A stretch of DNA of 64,000 nucleotides from NCBI GenBank assembly GCA_031181345.1, contig JAPSLC010000005.1:94429-158428 (forward strand), given 5' to 3'. A program made the position numbers and the translations under genes. Numbering within the stretch: position 1 is the stretch's first letter; every line of letters starts with the position of its first letter. This DNA comes from Cupriavidus sp. GTDB lineage: Bacteria > Pseudomonadota > Gammaproteobacteria > Burkholderiales > Burkholderiaceae. The notes under the pieces are model-generated. The model was not told the origin of the DNA. It ran no database searches and worked only from the letters and a program-made list of their open reading frames with translations. Of this stretch, positions 1-8,689 are shown piece by piece.

Positions 1-470
1 TCGGCGAGCCGCCGTCGACGCACGGCGCGGCCGGCTGGCAGATGAATGCAGAAGCGTTCCGGCAGCTCGACGATTGGGGGCTGCGCTATGCGTCGGATGG
101 CCGCGGTGCCGAACCCTATGTGCCGGTGCTCGGCGGCACGCCGTGCCGCCACGTGCAGTTGCCAACTACCCTGCCGACGCTGGACGAATTGATCGGCGCG
201 GACGGCATCGACGAGGGCAACGTGCACGAGGCGCTGCTGGCGCGTACCGAAGACGGCCGCGACCATGTCTTCACGCTGCATGCGGAGCTGGAGGGCGGCA
301 AGCTGGCCCCGGTGTTCGAGCGCCTGCTGCAGGGCTGGCGCCGGCAGGGACATCGGCTGGCCCCGCTGGCGACGCTATATGACCAACTCGATCGCCATCG
401 CCTGCCGCAGTTGCCGCTGACGTGGGGGACGGTGCCCGGGCGCAGCGGCGAACTGATCGTGCAGCGCTAA
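1..470 (+). CDS. arnD: ArnD-like polysaccharide deacetylase, 5'-truncated
   Basis: The gene enters from the left edge; the frame is open from base 3, before the first internal ATG at 42, so only the last ~156 residues are here. The residues before that ATG read PPSTHGAAGWQ and continue into QLPTTLPTLDEL and FTLHAELEGGKL. This matches the C-terminal half of ArnD, the deformylase that removes formyl from the undecaprenyl-phosphate aminoarabinose precursor used to modify lipid A. The metal-binding N-terminal half lies outside the window. It converges with the metal ATPase at 504-2945, 33 bp away. Another NodB-fold deacetylase is possible, but the C-terminal pattern favours ArnD. Confidence 0.7.
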   Translation, partial: GEPPSTHGAAGWQMNAEAFRQLDDWGLRYASDGRGAEPYVPVLGGTPCRHVQLPTTLPTLDELIGADGIDEGNVHEALLARTEDGRDHVFTLHAELEGGKLAPVFERLLQGWRRQGHRLAPLATLYDQLDRHRLPQLPLTWGTVPGRSGELIVQR

Positions 471-503
471 GGGCGGCCCCCGAGCGTCGGCGGGGTCGGT
501 CGA

Positions 504-2945
504 TCAGCGCAGGCGCCCCGCCAGCCGCAACCCGTTGAATACCACCAGCAGGCTTGCCCCCATATCGGCGAACACGGCCATCCACATGGTGCCGAGCCCC
601 GCGACGGTCAGGGCCAGGAATACGGCCTTGATGCCGAGCGCCAGCGCGATGTTCTGCGTCAGCACCGCGCCGGTGCGGCGCGACAGCCGGATAAAGGCCG
701 GGATCTTGCGCAGGTCGTCGTCCATCAGCGCGACGTCGGCGGTCTCGATCGCGGTGTCGGTGCCCGCGACGCCCATCGCGAAACCGATGTCGGCGCGCGC
801 CAGCGCCGGCGCATCGTTGATGCCATCGCCGACCATGCCGACGCGGCCATGCCTGGCGCCCTGGCTTGCCGACGTCTGCGCGGTCAGCGCCGCGACCGCC
901 TCGGCCTTGTCCTGCGGCAGCTGATTGCCGCGCGCCTCGTCGATGCCGACCTGCGCGGCGATCGCCCGCGCCGTATGCGGGTTGTCGCCGGACAGCATCA
1001 TGGTGCCGACACCCAACGCGTGCAGCTCGGCGATGGCATCGCGGCTGGTCTGCTTGACGGTGTCGGCCACGGAGAACAGCGCCTGCACGCCCGGGGCACC
1101 CGCGTCCGTATCGCCCCCGGCCAGCAGCACCACGGTGCGGCCCTGGCGCTCGATCGCCTCCAGCCGCGCCTCCAGCGCTTCCGAGCACAGCCCCATCTGG
1201 TGGATCAGGCGATGGTTGCCGAGCCAGTACTCGCGCCCATCGACCTTGCCCGCGACGCCGAGGCCCGGCAGCGCCTCGAAGTCCTGCACCGCCAGCGGTT
1301 CGATACCATCGCGCCGCGCCGCCGCGGCGACCGCGGCCGATACCGGATGGTCCGAACGCGCCGCCAGGCTGGCCGCGATCGCGCGGGCGCCCTCCGGCGC
1401 GCCGGCCAGCAGCGCGTAATCGATCTGCTGCGGCCGGCCGTGCGTGATGGTGCCGGTCTTGTCCAGCGCGAGCCAGCGCAGCGACTTGCCCTGCTCCAGA
1501 TAGACGCCGCCCTTGATCAGGATGCCGTGGCGCGCGGCCGCGGCCAGCGCGCTGACGATCGTCACCGGCGTGGAAATCACCAGCGCGCACGGGCAGGCGA
1601 TCACCAGCAGCACCAGCGCCTTGTAGATCCAGTCGAGCCAGGCGCCGCCGGCGAGCAACGGCGGCAGCACGGCGACCAGCAGCGCGATGACGAAGATCGT
1701 CGGCGTGTAGACGCGCGCAAAGCGGTCGACGAAGCGCTGCGTCGGCGCGCGGCTGGCCTGCGCGGCCTCGACCGCATGGATGATGCGCGCCAGCGTTGAA
1801 TCGGAAGCCGGCGCGGTGACCTCGTATTCGAGCTCGCCGGTCTGGTTGATCGAGCCGGCGAACAGCAGATCGCCGGCCTGCTTGTCGACCGGCACGCTTT
1901 CGCCAGTGATCGGCGCCTGGTCCAGCGCCGACTGCCCGCGCAGCACGCGGCCATCGAGCGCGACCCGCTCGCCGGGCCGCAGCCGCGCCACCGCACCCGG
2001 GGCAACGCTGCCGGCCGGGACCGTCGACCAGTTGCCGCCGCCCTGCAGCACGGTGGCCTGCTCCGGCGCCATCGCCATCAGGCCGCGGATGGCATTGCGG
2101 GCGCGGTCCAGCGACGCCGCCTCGATCCGCTCGGCCAGCGCGAACAGCACCATCACCATCGCCGCTTCGGGCCAATGGCCGATCAGCAGTGCACCGGTTA
2201 CTGCGATGCTCATCAGCGCGTTGATATTCAGATTGCGGTTGCGCAGCGCGATCCAGCCCTTGCGGTAGGTACCCAGGCCAGCCACTGCGATCGCCACCAG
2301 CGCGAAGGCCGCGGGCAGCCAGGGCGTGGCCAGCGAGAACCACTCGGCGAGCTCGGCGGCCAGCGCGGCGACGCCGCCCAGCGCCAGCGGCCACCACGGC
2401 GTGGCCGGCGCCGGCGCCGCCTGTGCGGACGACGGCGAGGCGCCGCCGTCCGCGGCCAGCGTCTCGGCCTGCATGCCGACGCTGGCGATTGCCGCCACCA
2501 GCGGCTGTTCCGAATCGAGCGTGTGATGCACGGTGAGGATCCGCTGCATCAGATTGAATTGCAGTCGCGCCACGCCGGGCATGCCGCCCAGCTTGCCGCG
2601 CAGCAGCGCCTCTTCGGTCGGGCAGTCCATTGCCTCGATGCGAAAGCGCGCGGTGCGGGCGCCGGCCGGTGCCGGCGTTTCGACCGATGGTGCAGCGATC
2701 ATGTCGGCGCCGCAGGCGCTGCCGCAGCAGGCGGAACTCGGGGCGGGAGGGATGGGCGGCGCGGCATGGCCGTGGCCGTGGCCGTGGCCGTGGTCGTGAT
2801 CGTGATCGTGGCCGTGATCGTGATCGTGGCCGTGATCGTGGTCGCGGCGCTCGTGCTGCGCGCGCTGACCGCAGGCGCCTGCCTTCGAATCGCAGCAGGA
2901 GGACGAGGGCGTGGAGGATGGGTCTTCCGGCGAGAGTCTGGCCAT
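504..2945 (-). CDS. Heavy-metal P-type ATPase (Zn/Cd/Pb exporter, PIB-2)
   Basis: Inner-membrane pump exporting divalent soft metals at the cost of ATP. In order: a His/Asp-rich N-terminal tract (about residues 25-60, repeated DH and GH pairs) with Cys pairs; an HMA-like domain with MDCPTEE (about 100-165); the transmembrane metal site CPC (about 452); the phosphorylation motif DKTG (about 497); the SDHPVS histidine motif; and GDGIND (about 708). The frame stays open to an ATG at 3032, but that codon lies upstream of a clear MerR-type promoter (2977-3007). The start at 2945, about 25 nt after the predicted transcription start and with a GGA upstream, is preferred (813 aa); an ATG at 2969 is the alternative. 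The cognate CadR/PbrR/ZntR regulator is not in the window. Exact metal specificity cannot be read. Confidence 0.93.
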   Translation of the reverse strand: MARLSPEDPSSTPSSSCCDSKAGACGQRAQHERRDHDHGHDHDHGHDHDHDHGHGHGHGHAAPPIPPAPSSACCGSACGADMIAAPSVETPAPAGARTARFRIEAMDCPTEEALLRGKLGGMPGVARLQFNLMQRILTVHHTLDSEQPLVAAIASVGMQAETLAADGGASPSSAQAAPAPATPWWPLALGGVAALAAELAEWFSLATPWLPAAFALVAIAVAGLGTYRKGWIALRNRNLNINALMSIAVTGALLIGHWPEAAMVMVLFALAERIEAASLDRARNAIRGLMAMAPEQATVLQGGGNWSTVPAGSVAPGAVARLRPGERVALDGRVLRGQSALDQAPITGESVPVDKQAGDLLFAGSINQTGELEYEVTAPASDSTLARIIHAVEAAQASRAPTQRFVDRFARVYTPTIFVIALLVAVLPPLLAGGAWLDWIYKALVLLVIACPCALVISTPVTIVSALAAAARHGILIKGGVYLEQGKSLRWLALDKTGTITHGRPQQIDYALLAGAPEGARAIAASLAARSDHPVSAAVAAAARRDGIEPLAVQDFEALPGLGVAGKVDGREYWLGNHRLIHQMGLCSEALEARLEAIERQGRTVVLLAGGDTDAGAPGVQALFSVADTVKQTSRDAIAELHALGVGTMMLSGDNPHTARAIAAQVGIDEARGNQLPQDKAEAVAALTAQTSASQGARHGRVGMVGDGINDAPALARADIGFAMGVAGTDTAIETADVALMDDDLRKIPAFIRLSRRTGAVLTQNIALALGIKAVFLALTVAGLGTMWMAVFADMGASLLVVFNGLRLAGRLR

Positions 2946-2976
2946 CGAGGGTTCCGTGGGCTGTGGCATGGGTGGC

Positions 2977-3007
2977 ATTGAATAGCCTGTAGCCGCTACA
3001 GGGTCAA
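2977..3007 (-). promoter_or_regulatory. MerR-family (CadR/PbrR/ZntR-type) metal-responsive promoter
   Basis: On the minus strand: -35 TTGACC (3007-3002), a 19-bp spacer and -10 TTCAAT (2982-2977). The spacer region holds a perfect 8-bp inverted repeat, CCTGTAGC-n-GCTACAGG (2986-3002). A 19-20 bp spacer filled by a dyad is characteristic of promoters untwisted by MerR-family activators, and the dyad resembles CadR and PbrR operators. It drives the metal ATPase. Confidence 0.85.
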
Positions 3008-3124
3008 GCCACCCCACCTCCGGCGCGGTCAATTGCTGAAGTCCTTGCCCTTATGCCGGGCCTCGCCCGCTGGCGGTCCTTCGGCTCAATGGGACACCTC
3101 AGTGCGCCGCCTCAGTGCGTCACC

Positions 3125-3556
3125 TCAGTGCGTGACATTGACCATCCAGTTCAGCCCGAAGCGGTCCTGCAGCATGCCGAAGCCCTCGGACCAGAAGGTC
3201 TTCTGCATCGGCATCATCACGCGGCCGCCCTCGGACAGCGCGTCGAACCACTGGCGCGCCTCGTCGAGCGACGACGCGACGATCGACAGGCTGAAGCCGC
3301 CGAAGGCCTCGGGCGGCGCGCCGGGCATGCCGTCGGAGGCCAGGATCTCGCTCTGGCCGACCGTCACGCTGGCATGCATGATCTTGTCGTCCCAGCCGGC
3401 CGGCAGCGGCGGCTGGGGGTCGCCCGTTTCGCTCTCCTCGGCCGGCATTTCCTTGAACCGCATCATCATGTTGACCTTGGCGCCGAGCGCCTTGCCGTAG
3501 AAGGCCAGCGCCTCCTCGCAGCGTCCCCCGAAATAGAGATAAGGCTGTATCTGCAT
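3125..3556 (-). CDS. VOC-family (PhnB/glyoxalase-like) protein
   Basis: 143 aa starting MQIQPYLYFGG, with AGGAGA at good spacing before the ATG at 3556; the frame runs on to 3655 but without support. The fold pattern is that of PhnB-type VOC proteins: a beta-strand start, RCEEALAFYGKALGA, a metal/ligand region around ILASDG, and FGLNWMVNV near the C-terminus. Such proteins are often labelled 3-demethylubiquinone methyltransferase-like, but the substrate is generally unknown. It stands alone between the metal ATPase and a repeat-bearing intergenic region. Confidence 0.85.
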   Translation of the reverse strand: MQIQPYLYFGGRCEEALAFYGKALGAKVNMMMRFKEMPAEESETGDPQPPLPAGWDDKIMHASVTVGQSEILASDGMPGAPPEAFGGFSLSIVASSLDEARQWFDALSEGGRVMMPMQKTFWSEGFGMLQDRFGLNWMVNVTH

Positions 3557-3949
3557 GTCCGTCTCCTGGGTCGATCGTGTCGAACAATGGATGGCGGCGC
3601 CGGTGCCGTCGCGCCGGCGCCGCGGCCCGCGGTCGTCCCGCAAGGGCGCCGTCATTATGCGCCGTGCGGCGCCGGCGGCCGCGCAAGTCGTCGTCCCCGC
3701 GCACGCGGGGACCCCGTGACGTTGCTCCGAGGAAGGTGCCTCGAAGACGCTGGGTCCCCGCTTTCGCGGGGACGACGCGGTGTCTCTGCCAGCCTTGCAG
3801 CATTGTCATCTTCGCGTCAGGGTTGCGTCCGCGGACCAGCGGGTACAATTCGGCCTGGCCGTCAGCGTGGCCGCCGCCGCAGTGCCTGCCGCGCGCCTTC
3901 GACACGGTCCTTCCCTTTCCAACCTGTTCCCCACCTTGCCGATCCGCTC
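3557..3949. other. Intergenic region holding a family A repeat
   Basis: No convincing gene. The middle is occupied by the family A palindromic repeat (3689-3777). Near the right end a -10-like TACAAT (3844-3849) with a poor -35 could serve the secreted protein starting at 3950. Confidence 0.5.
3689..3777. repeat. Family A palindromic repeat, copy 1
   Basis: Two hairpin-forming arms about 35 bp apart. The left arm pairs GTCCCCGCG with CGCGGGGAC. The right arm is CTGGGTCCCCGC-TTTC-GCGGGGACGAC. The same two-arm unit recurs at 34876-34967 and 54053-54135. The structure resembles REP-type intergenic elements. Confidence 0.8.
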
Positions 3950-4369
3950 GTGAACCGCCTGCCGCAACGCCTCCTGCTGTCTGTCGCCTCTGTCGCCATG
4001 CTCGCCCTGCCGCTGCCGGCCATCGCCGGCACGGCAAAGCCGACGTGCGGCGCGGCGCAGGCCACCGCGGCCACGCCGCTGATGAGCCGGCACGCGGCGC
4101 TGAAGCTGCAGGCCGAAGCGGAACTGGTGGGACGCGACCAGGCGGGCTGCATCGGAGCGGACAAGGAGCGGGATACGGACGACGATGCCGCCGACAGCGA
4201 AGAGCGCCACGCGCGGCATCCCGGCGGCGCAGCCATGTGCCCCATCGCCGCCGTGCTGCCGGGGCTGGAACTGAGCCAGTATCGTCACATGCCGCCGCGC
4301 TCGCCGCTGGGCACGCTGGCCGGCGCCACGCCCGACTCGCTGTTCACTGCCCTGCCGGCCCGCTGCTGA
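3950..4369 (+). CDS. Putative secreted protein of unknown function
   Basis: 139 aa from a GTG at 3950. The N-terminus (MNRLPQRLLLS..., hydrophobic core, LPAIAG) looks like a Sec signal peptide cut near AIAG. The mature part is Ala-rich with four cysteines (TCGAA, GCIGA, MCPIA, final ARC), an acidic stretch DTDDDAADSEE and a PPRSPLGTLAG segment. No family recognised. No good Shine-Dalgarno precedes the GTG, so start and reality are moderately uncertain; the signal peptide is the best evidence. Confidence 0.5.
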   Translation: MNRLPQRLLLSVASVAMLALPLPAIAGTAKPTCGAAQATAATPLMSRHAALKLQAEAELVGRDQAGCIGADKERDTDDDAADSEERHARHPGGAAMCPIAAVLPGLELSQYRHMPPRSPLGTLAGATPDSLFTALPARC

Positions 4370-4441
4370 GCCGACCGGCCGTGCCAGGCCCGCGACCGGC
4401 TCCCCGGAGGCACGCCGGACACGGCGGGCACCGGCACAGGT

Positions 4442-7400
4442 TCAGAACGCGCTGACCACGTTGAGGAACCAGCCGCGGTGGCGGTACGACAGGTCGGTCA
4501 GATCGTCGGAATAATCGGTGAAGTTGAAGCCCACGCCGATCTTGGTGTTCTTGCCGACATGCCGATAGACCGCCGCCAGCACGCCGGCGCGCGCATCCTG
4601 CGCCTCACGGGCCCACAGCCGGCGGAACTCCAGCACCGCGTCCCACTGATGCACCACATGCCAGTCGGTGCGCAGCACCACCAGCTGCGCCGTGCTGGAG
4701 AACCACTCTCCGGCCGCCTTGGTCGGCTTCAGGCTGCCCCAGCGCAGGCCATACTTCGCCCCCAGCGACAGCACCGGCATCACGTCCCAGATCGCATCGA
4801 CCGATACCACCTGGCTCTTCTGCGAATAGTCCGCCACCACTGGATTGAACGAGCCGCTGCCCGGCGTGTACTGGCCCGGTGACGGCAGGTTGTAGAAGTA
4901 GGTGTACTTGAACAGCGCGTTCCAGCGGTTGTTGTCGACCGGCCGGTACGCGGCGCCGAGCACCGCCTCGGTGAAGTCGCCGTCGAAGAACACGCCGCGG
5001 CTCGACGAGCTGGCCGCCAGGTTGAACTTGCCCAGCAGCCGCCACGCCGGCGTGGCCTGGTAGCCCACCGTGTTGCGGAACAGCCAGCTGTCCCGGTCTC
5101 CCGAGACATTGCTCTGCTCGCGGCGGAATTCCAGCATCGACGTCGCCTTCATGCGGTCGTCCTTGTAGGCGACCGAGGCCCCGGTAGTCCAGCGCTTGAT
5201 ATCGCCCGCGAACAGGTCCGACACGCGGCCGACCTCGGCACGCAGGCCATAGGTCCACTTGTCGGTCGGCGCGTATTCGACGCCGAAGGCCTGCGTCAGG
5301 CTCTGCGGGCCGCTGCCGTAGGCATAACGCGCTTCGGTGAACAGCGACACGGTGTCCGACATGCGGGTGCGGCCGCCGCCGGTCAGCGAACCGAAGCGGC
5401 CGCGATAGCCCAGATCGGGCTGCTCGGTCTCCATCGCGTACTGCAGATAGAGATTGCTGCGATCGTTGACGCGCCAGTCGCCCGACAGCTTGCCGCCGAA
5501 GCCGCCATCGCCCTGCGACGCCTCCGCGCCCAGGCGCAGGCGGTCGCTGACCTGCCAGCTGCCGCCGACGCCGGCGCGATCGTTGTCGCTGCGCGAGCCG
5601 GTGCGCTGGGCGGTCTGCTGCACGTAGCCGTAGGCGTCCCACGGCGGCGTGACCGCGGGCGGCTTGCCCGGTTCGGCGCCCGGCGCGGGCCGCGCCGGCT
5701 CGGCCTCGGGCTTGTAGTCGACCCGTGCCACCACATCGGTGCGGCGGCCCTGCTGCGCCAGCCAGGCGCTCTGCACCAGCGGCGAGGCGGTGCCGCGCTC
5801 ATCGCTGCGCGCACCGATGCTGGCCGCCCACTGGTCGTTGAGCTGCTGCCGCACGCTGGCCTCGGCCGACGAGGTGTCCTGGCTGACGGCATCGCGCTTG
5901 TCGGCGCGGGCGATCACACGCGTGTCCTCGCCCACCGGCAGGTCGACGCGGGCGCCCTGCTGGCGCGTCGCCTCGCCGCCGAAGCCGATCTGGCCGGGGC
6001 CGGAGAAGCCCTGCTCGCGGTTCTGCCAGTACGCGCTGACGCGGCCCTTGGCGTCGGGCACCAGATCGCCCAGCTCGACCGCGCCCTCGACCCGCTGCGC
6101 ATTGGCCGGATCCCCGGTGGACGCGTAGCCGGCGAAGGCAAAGCCGCCATCGAGCGACGCCTGCGTGCCGGCGCCCGTGCCGGTCGAGCGCGCGTTTTCC
6201 ACCTTGATATAGGTGCCGGGGCGGTAGCGCAGCGTCGCGTCGACGCCGAACAGGCTCTGGCGCCCCTGCCCGCCGCCCTGGCGGTAGCCCGACACGCCGA
6301 CCTGCAGATAGTCGTTGAACCAGTGCGAGCCGCGCAGGCCATAGGCGAGCCCATCGACCTCGGTCATGCCCGGCACGTACTCGTAGGTCGCCACCAGGTA
6401 GACCGGATTGCCCGGCAGCGCGCCGGTGCGGACCAGCATGCCCGAGCCGTCGGCCACCGCCGACAGCGGCGCGCGCAGCGTGACGCGGCCCTGCAGGTAG
6501 TTGATGTCGTAGTCGCCGCCGGGCTGCAGCGGCGTGCGCTCGAGCACCAGGCCCGAGTCGCGGTCGCGCACTTCGATCCACAGCCGCTCCGAGCCCTGCG
6601 TGACGTCCTGCCGGCGCAGGTAATACAGCGAGCCGCCGGTGCCGCGGAATTCCTCGCGCGACTGCAGCGTGCCGGGCTCGGCCGCGAACAGGTTGACGCT
6701 GGATTGCCGCTCCCCGGCGGCGGTGCTGTCCTCCGAGCGCCACAGCAGGTTCGCGCCGTACAGCCCGCGCGAATACTGCGTCAGCTCGGTGCCGGTCCAC
6801 GTGGTCTGGAAATTGCCCCACATCACGTGCGAATCGCCGCGCTCGAGCTTGACGAAGAACTTGCCCTGCGTCGGCGCGTCGTCGACGATGGTCGAGTCGT
6901 CGCCATAGACTGGATAGAACTGGTCCGGGTCGATGCGGCGCAGCAGATAGCGCGGGTCCTTGCTGGCGAAGTTGGAGAACAGGTCGGAGAACGGCTGCTC
7001 GCGCGTGTCGGCCGCCGCGGTCAGCAGGTATTCGCCCTTGATCTTGCCCTTCAGGTAGAAGGCGCCGCGGCCCTCGACCGAGGTGCGCTTGTCGTAGGTG
7101 TCGTTGTTGTCGACCGCGACCATGCTGGCCGGACCCGCCGTCGAATTGCGGCTGACGGTGAGGTCGCCCAGCGCGATATAGAACCAGTCGTTGTCGGCCA
7201 CCACCAGGTTGCGCACGAAGGTGGTGCCGCCCCCATTGGGATCGCTGACGGACACGCGCACCTGTTCCGAGCCGGCGGCGACGATCTGGCGCGTGACGAA
7301 GGCGCCGTTGCGATCGACCGGCACGGCGTCGCCGAGCGCATCGACGCGATAGCCCTTCGGGATCGCGGTGCCGTTGACGGTCACCGTGCCGCCCGAGACG

Positions 7401-8689
7401 GGGATGTTGCGCACGATGCGGCTGTTCTCGCCGTAGCCGGCCAGCCGTTCGCGCTCGGCGCTGTCGGCATCGGCGAAGCCGCGTACGCGCGCGAGCAGGC
7501 GCAGCGGCTTGGCCGCGGTCTCGTCGAAGCGGCCGCGCTGGTCGTAGACCCGCAGCACGAAGCGCATCGCCTCCGGCGCGTCGACCGGCGGCTGCCAGGC
7601 GATGTCGTCCGGGCGGGCGACCGGCACCACCGCATACGGTGTTTCGTCGAGCGATTGCTCCGCGCGGAATACGCGGATCTCGCCGCGCGCGATCCATGCC
7701 TTGTAGTTGGTCCAGGTGCGGAAATGCACGGTCTCGCCGCGCGCCACGTTCTCCGGCGACACCCAGGCGTTCAGCGCCGGCGTGACCTGCATCGGGTCGT
7801 AGCGGATCTGGATGTCGGCGTTGGCCAGCGCCACGTCGACGCAGCGCTGCGCATCGGCCTCGCTGGCCGGCGCCGCGTCGATCGGCTTGCCGTCGACGGT
7901 GACGCGGAACGGCGGCAGCGCGCCTTCGCCACCGGCCGCGGGACGGCAGCTGGCGTCGTCCGTTCTGGCCGGTGCCGCCGCGCGCGTCACGGTCGCGCTG
8001 ATCTCGACCACCACGCGGCGGTTCTGCGCGCGGCCGGCCTCGGTCGCATTGTCGGCGACCGGTTCGGCCGCGCCGCGGCCCTGCACCGCCAGGCGGTCGA
8101 CCGGCACCTTCAGGCCGTCGGCCAGATGGCGCACCACCGCCAGTGCGCGCGCCTCGGACAGGCCCTGGTTGTCGCCGAAGCGCGCCGCGGTACGGCGCGA
8201 CAGGCGCTGGTCGTCGGTATGGCCGGTGACGCGGATCGACACGTCGGGCTGCCCGCGATATTTGGCAACGATGGCATCGAGCGCCTGGCGTGCGGCCAGC
8301 GTCAGCTCGTCCTCGCCCGAGTCGAACAGCGCGCCGCCGGCATCGGAGACCTGCTCGCGCAGCAGCGGCTCGCCCTGCAGCGGCTGCGTGCCGGCGGCGC
8401 GCATCTGCACGATCTCCGACGGCGTGAAGCCGTCCAGCCGCAGCGGCCGCTCCGCCGAGGCCGGCGTGGCGCGCTCGAACAGCCGGCTGTCGTCATCGCG
8501 GCGGCCCGTCTCCGACAGGCCGCGCATCAGCGGCGGCACCGCGCTTTTCGATGCGTTGGCGGTGGGCGCGACCGGTGCATTGGCCGGCGCGCCGGCCGCC
8601 GGCGCGCCCTGCGCCCACAGATTGGCTTGCGTACCCGCGAACAGGGCCCCGACCAGCACGGCCGTGCGACGTCGATGGATTGTTTTCAT
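4442..8689 (-). CDS. OmpA-domain outer-membrane protein coupled to DUF11 giant protein
   Basis: 1415 aa. A signal peptide (MKTIHRRRTAVLVG... ending NLWAQ) is followed by a linker and an OmpA_C-like peptidoglycan-binding domain (about residues 116-235, with VTGHTDDQ, LSEARA and GRGAAEPVADN). A central region carries beta-sandwich character, and a long C-terminal part (about 500-1415) is rich in alternating aromatic strands and ends in the Phe-terminal NVVSAF typical of outer-membrane barrels. The ATG at 8689 overlaps the stop of the upstream giant gene as TAATG, preceded by GAGGTCC, so the two are translationally coupled. Likely role (inference): outer-membrane anchor or export partner of the DUF11 protein. 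The frame is open further upstream, but that part is antisense to nothing useful and lies inside the upstream gene. Confidence 0.85.
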   Translation of the reverse strand: MKTIHRRRTAVLVGALFAGTQANLWAQGAPAAGAPANAPVAPTANASKSAVPPLMRGLSETGRRDDDSRLFERATPASAERPLRLDGFTPSEIVQMRAAGTQPLQGEPLLREQVSDAGGALFDSGEDELTLAARQALDAIVAKYRGQPDVSIRVTGHTDDQRLSRRTAARFGDNQGLSEARALAVVRHLADGLKVPVDRLAVQGRGAAEPVADNATEAGRAQNRRVVVEISATVTRAAAPARTDDASCRPAAGGEGALPPFRVTVDGKPIDAAPASEADAQRCVDVALANADIQIRYDPMQVTPALNAWVSPENVARGETVHFRTWTNYKAWIARGEIRVFRAEQSLDETPYAVVPVARPDDIAWQPPVDAPEAMRFVLRVYDQRGRFDETAAKPLRLLARVRGFADADSAERERLAGYGENSRIVRNIPVSGGTVTVNGTAIPKGYRVDALGDAVPVDRNGAFVTRQIVAAGSEQVRVSVSDPNGGGTTFVRNLVVADNDWFYIALGDLTVSRNSTAGPASMVAVDNNDTYDKRTSVEGRGAFYLKGKIKGEYLLTAAADTREQPFSDLFSNFASKDPRYLLRRIDPDQFYPVYGDDSTIVDDAPTQGKFFVKLERGDSHVMWGNFQTTWTGTELTQYSRGLYGANLLWRSEDSTAAGERQSSVNLFAAEPGTLQSREEFRGTGGSLYYLRRQDVTQGSERLWIEVRDRDSGLVLERTPLQPGGDYDINYLQGRVTLRAPLSAVADGSGMLVRTGALPGNPVYLVATYEYVPGMTEVDGLAYGLRGSHWFNDYLQVGVSGYRQGGGQGRQSLFGVDATLRYRPGTYIKVENARSTGTGAGTQASLDGGFAFAGYASTGDPANAQRVEGAVELGDLVPDAKGRVSAYWQNREQGFSGPGQIGFGGEATRQQGARVDLPVGEDTRVIARADKRDAVSQDTSSAEASVRQQLNDQWAASIGARSDERGTASPLVQSAWLAQQGRRTDVVARVDYKPEAEPARPAPGAEPGKPPAVTPPWDAYGYVQQTAQRTGSRSDNDRAGVGGSWQVSDRLRLGAEASQGDGGFGGKLSGDWRVNDRSNLYLQYAMETEQPDLGYRGRFGSLTGGGRTRMSDTVSLFTEARYAYGSGPQSLTQAFGVEYAPTDKWTYGLRAEVGRVSDLFAGDIKRWTTGASVAYKDDRMKATSMLEFRREQSNVSGDRDSWLFRNTVGYQATPAWRLLGKFNLAASSSSRGVFFDGDFTEAVLGAAYRPVDNNRWNALFKYTYFYNLPSPGQYTPGSGSFNPVVADYSQKSQVVSVDAIWDVMPVLSLGAKYGLRWGSLKPTKAAGEWFSSTAQLVVLRTDWHVVHQWDAVLEFRRLWAREAQDARAGVLAAVYRHVGKNTKIGVGFNFTDYSDDLTDLSYRHRGWFLNVVSAF

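Noticed and set aside
2761..2850. Tandem repeat near the start of the metal ATPase as a CRISPR or satellite array
   Set aside because: It is the coding sequence for the His/Asp/Gly metal-binding tract, in frame.
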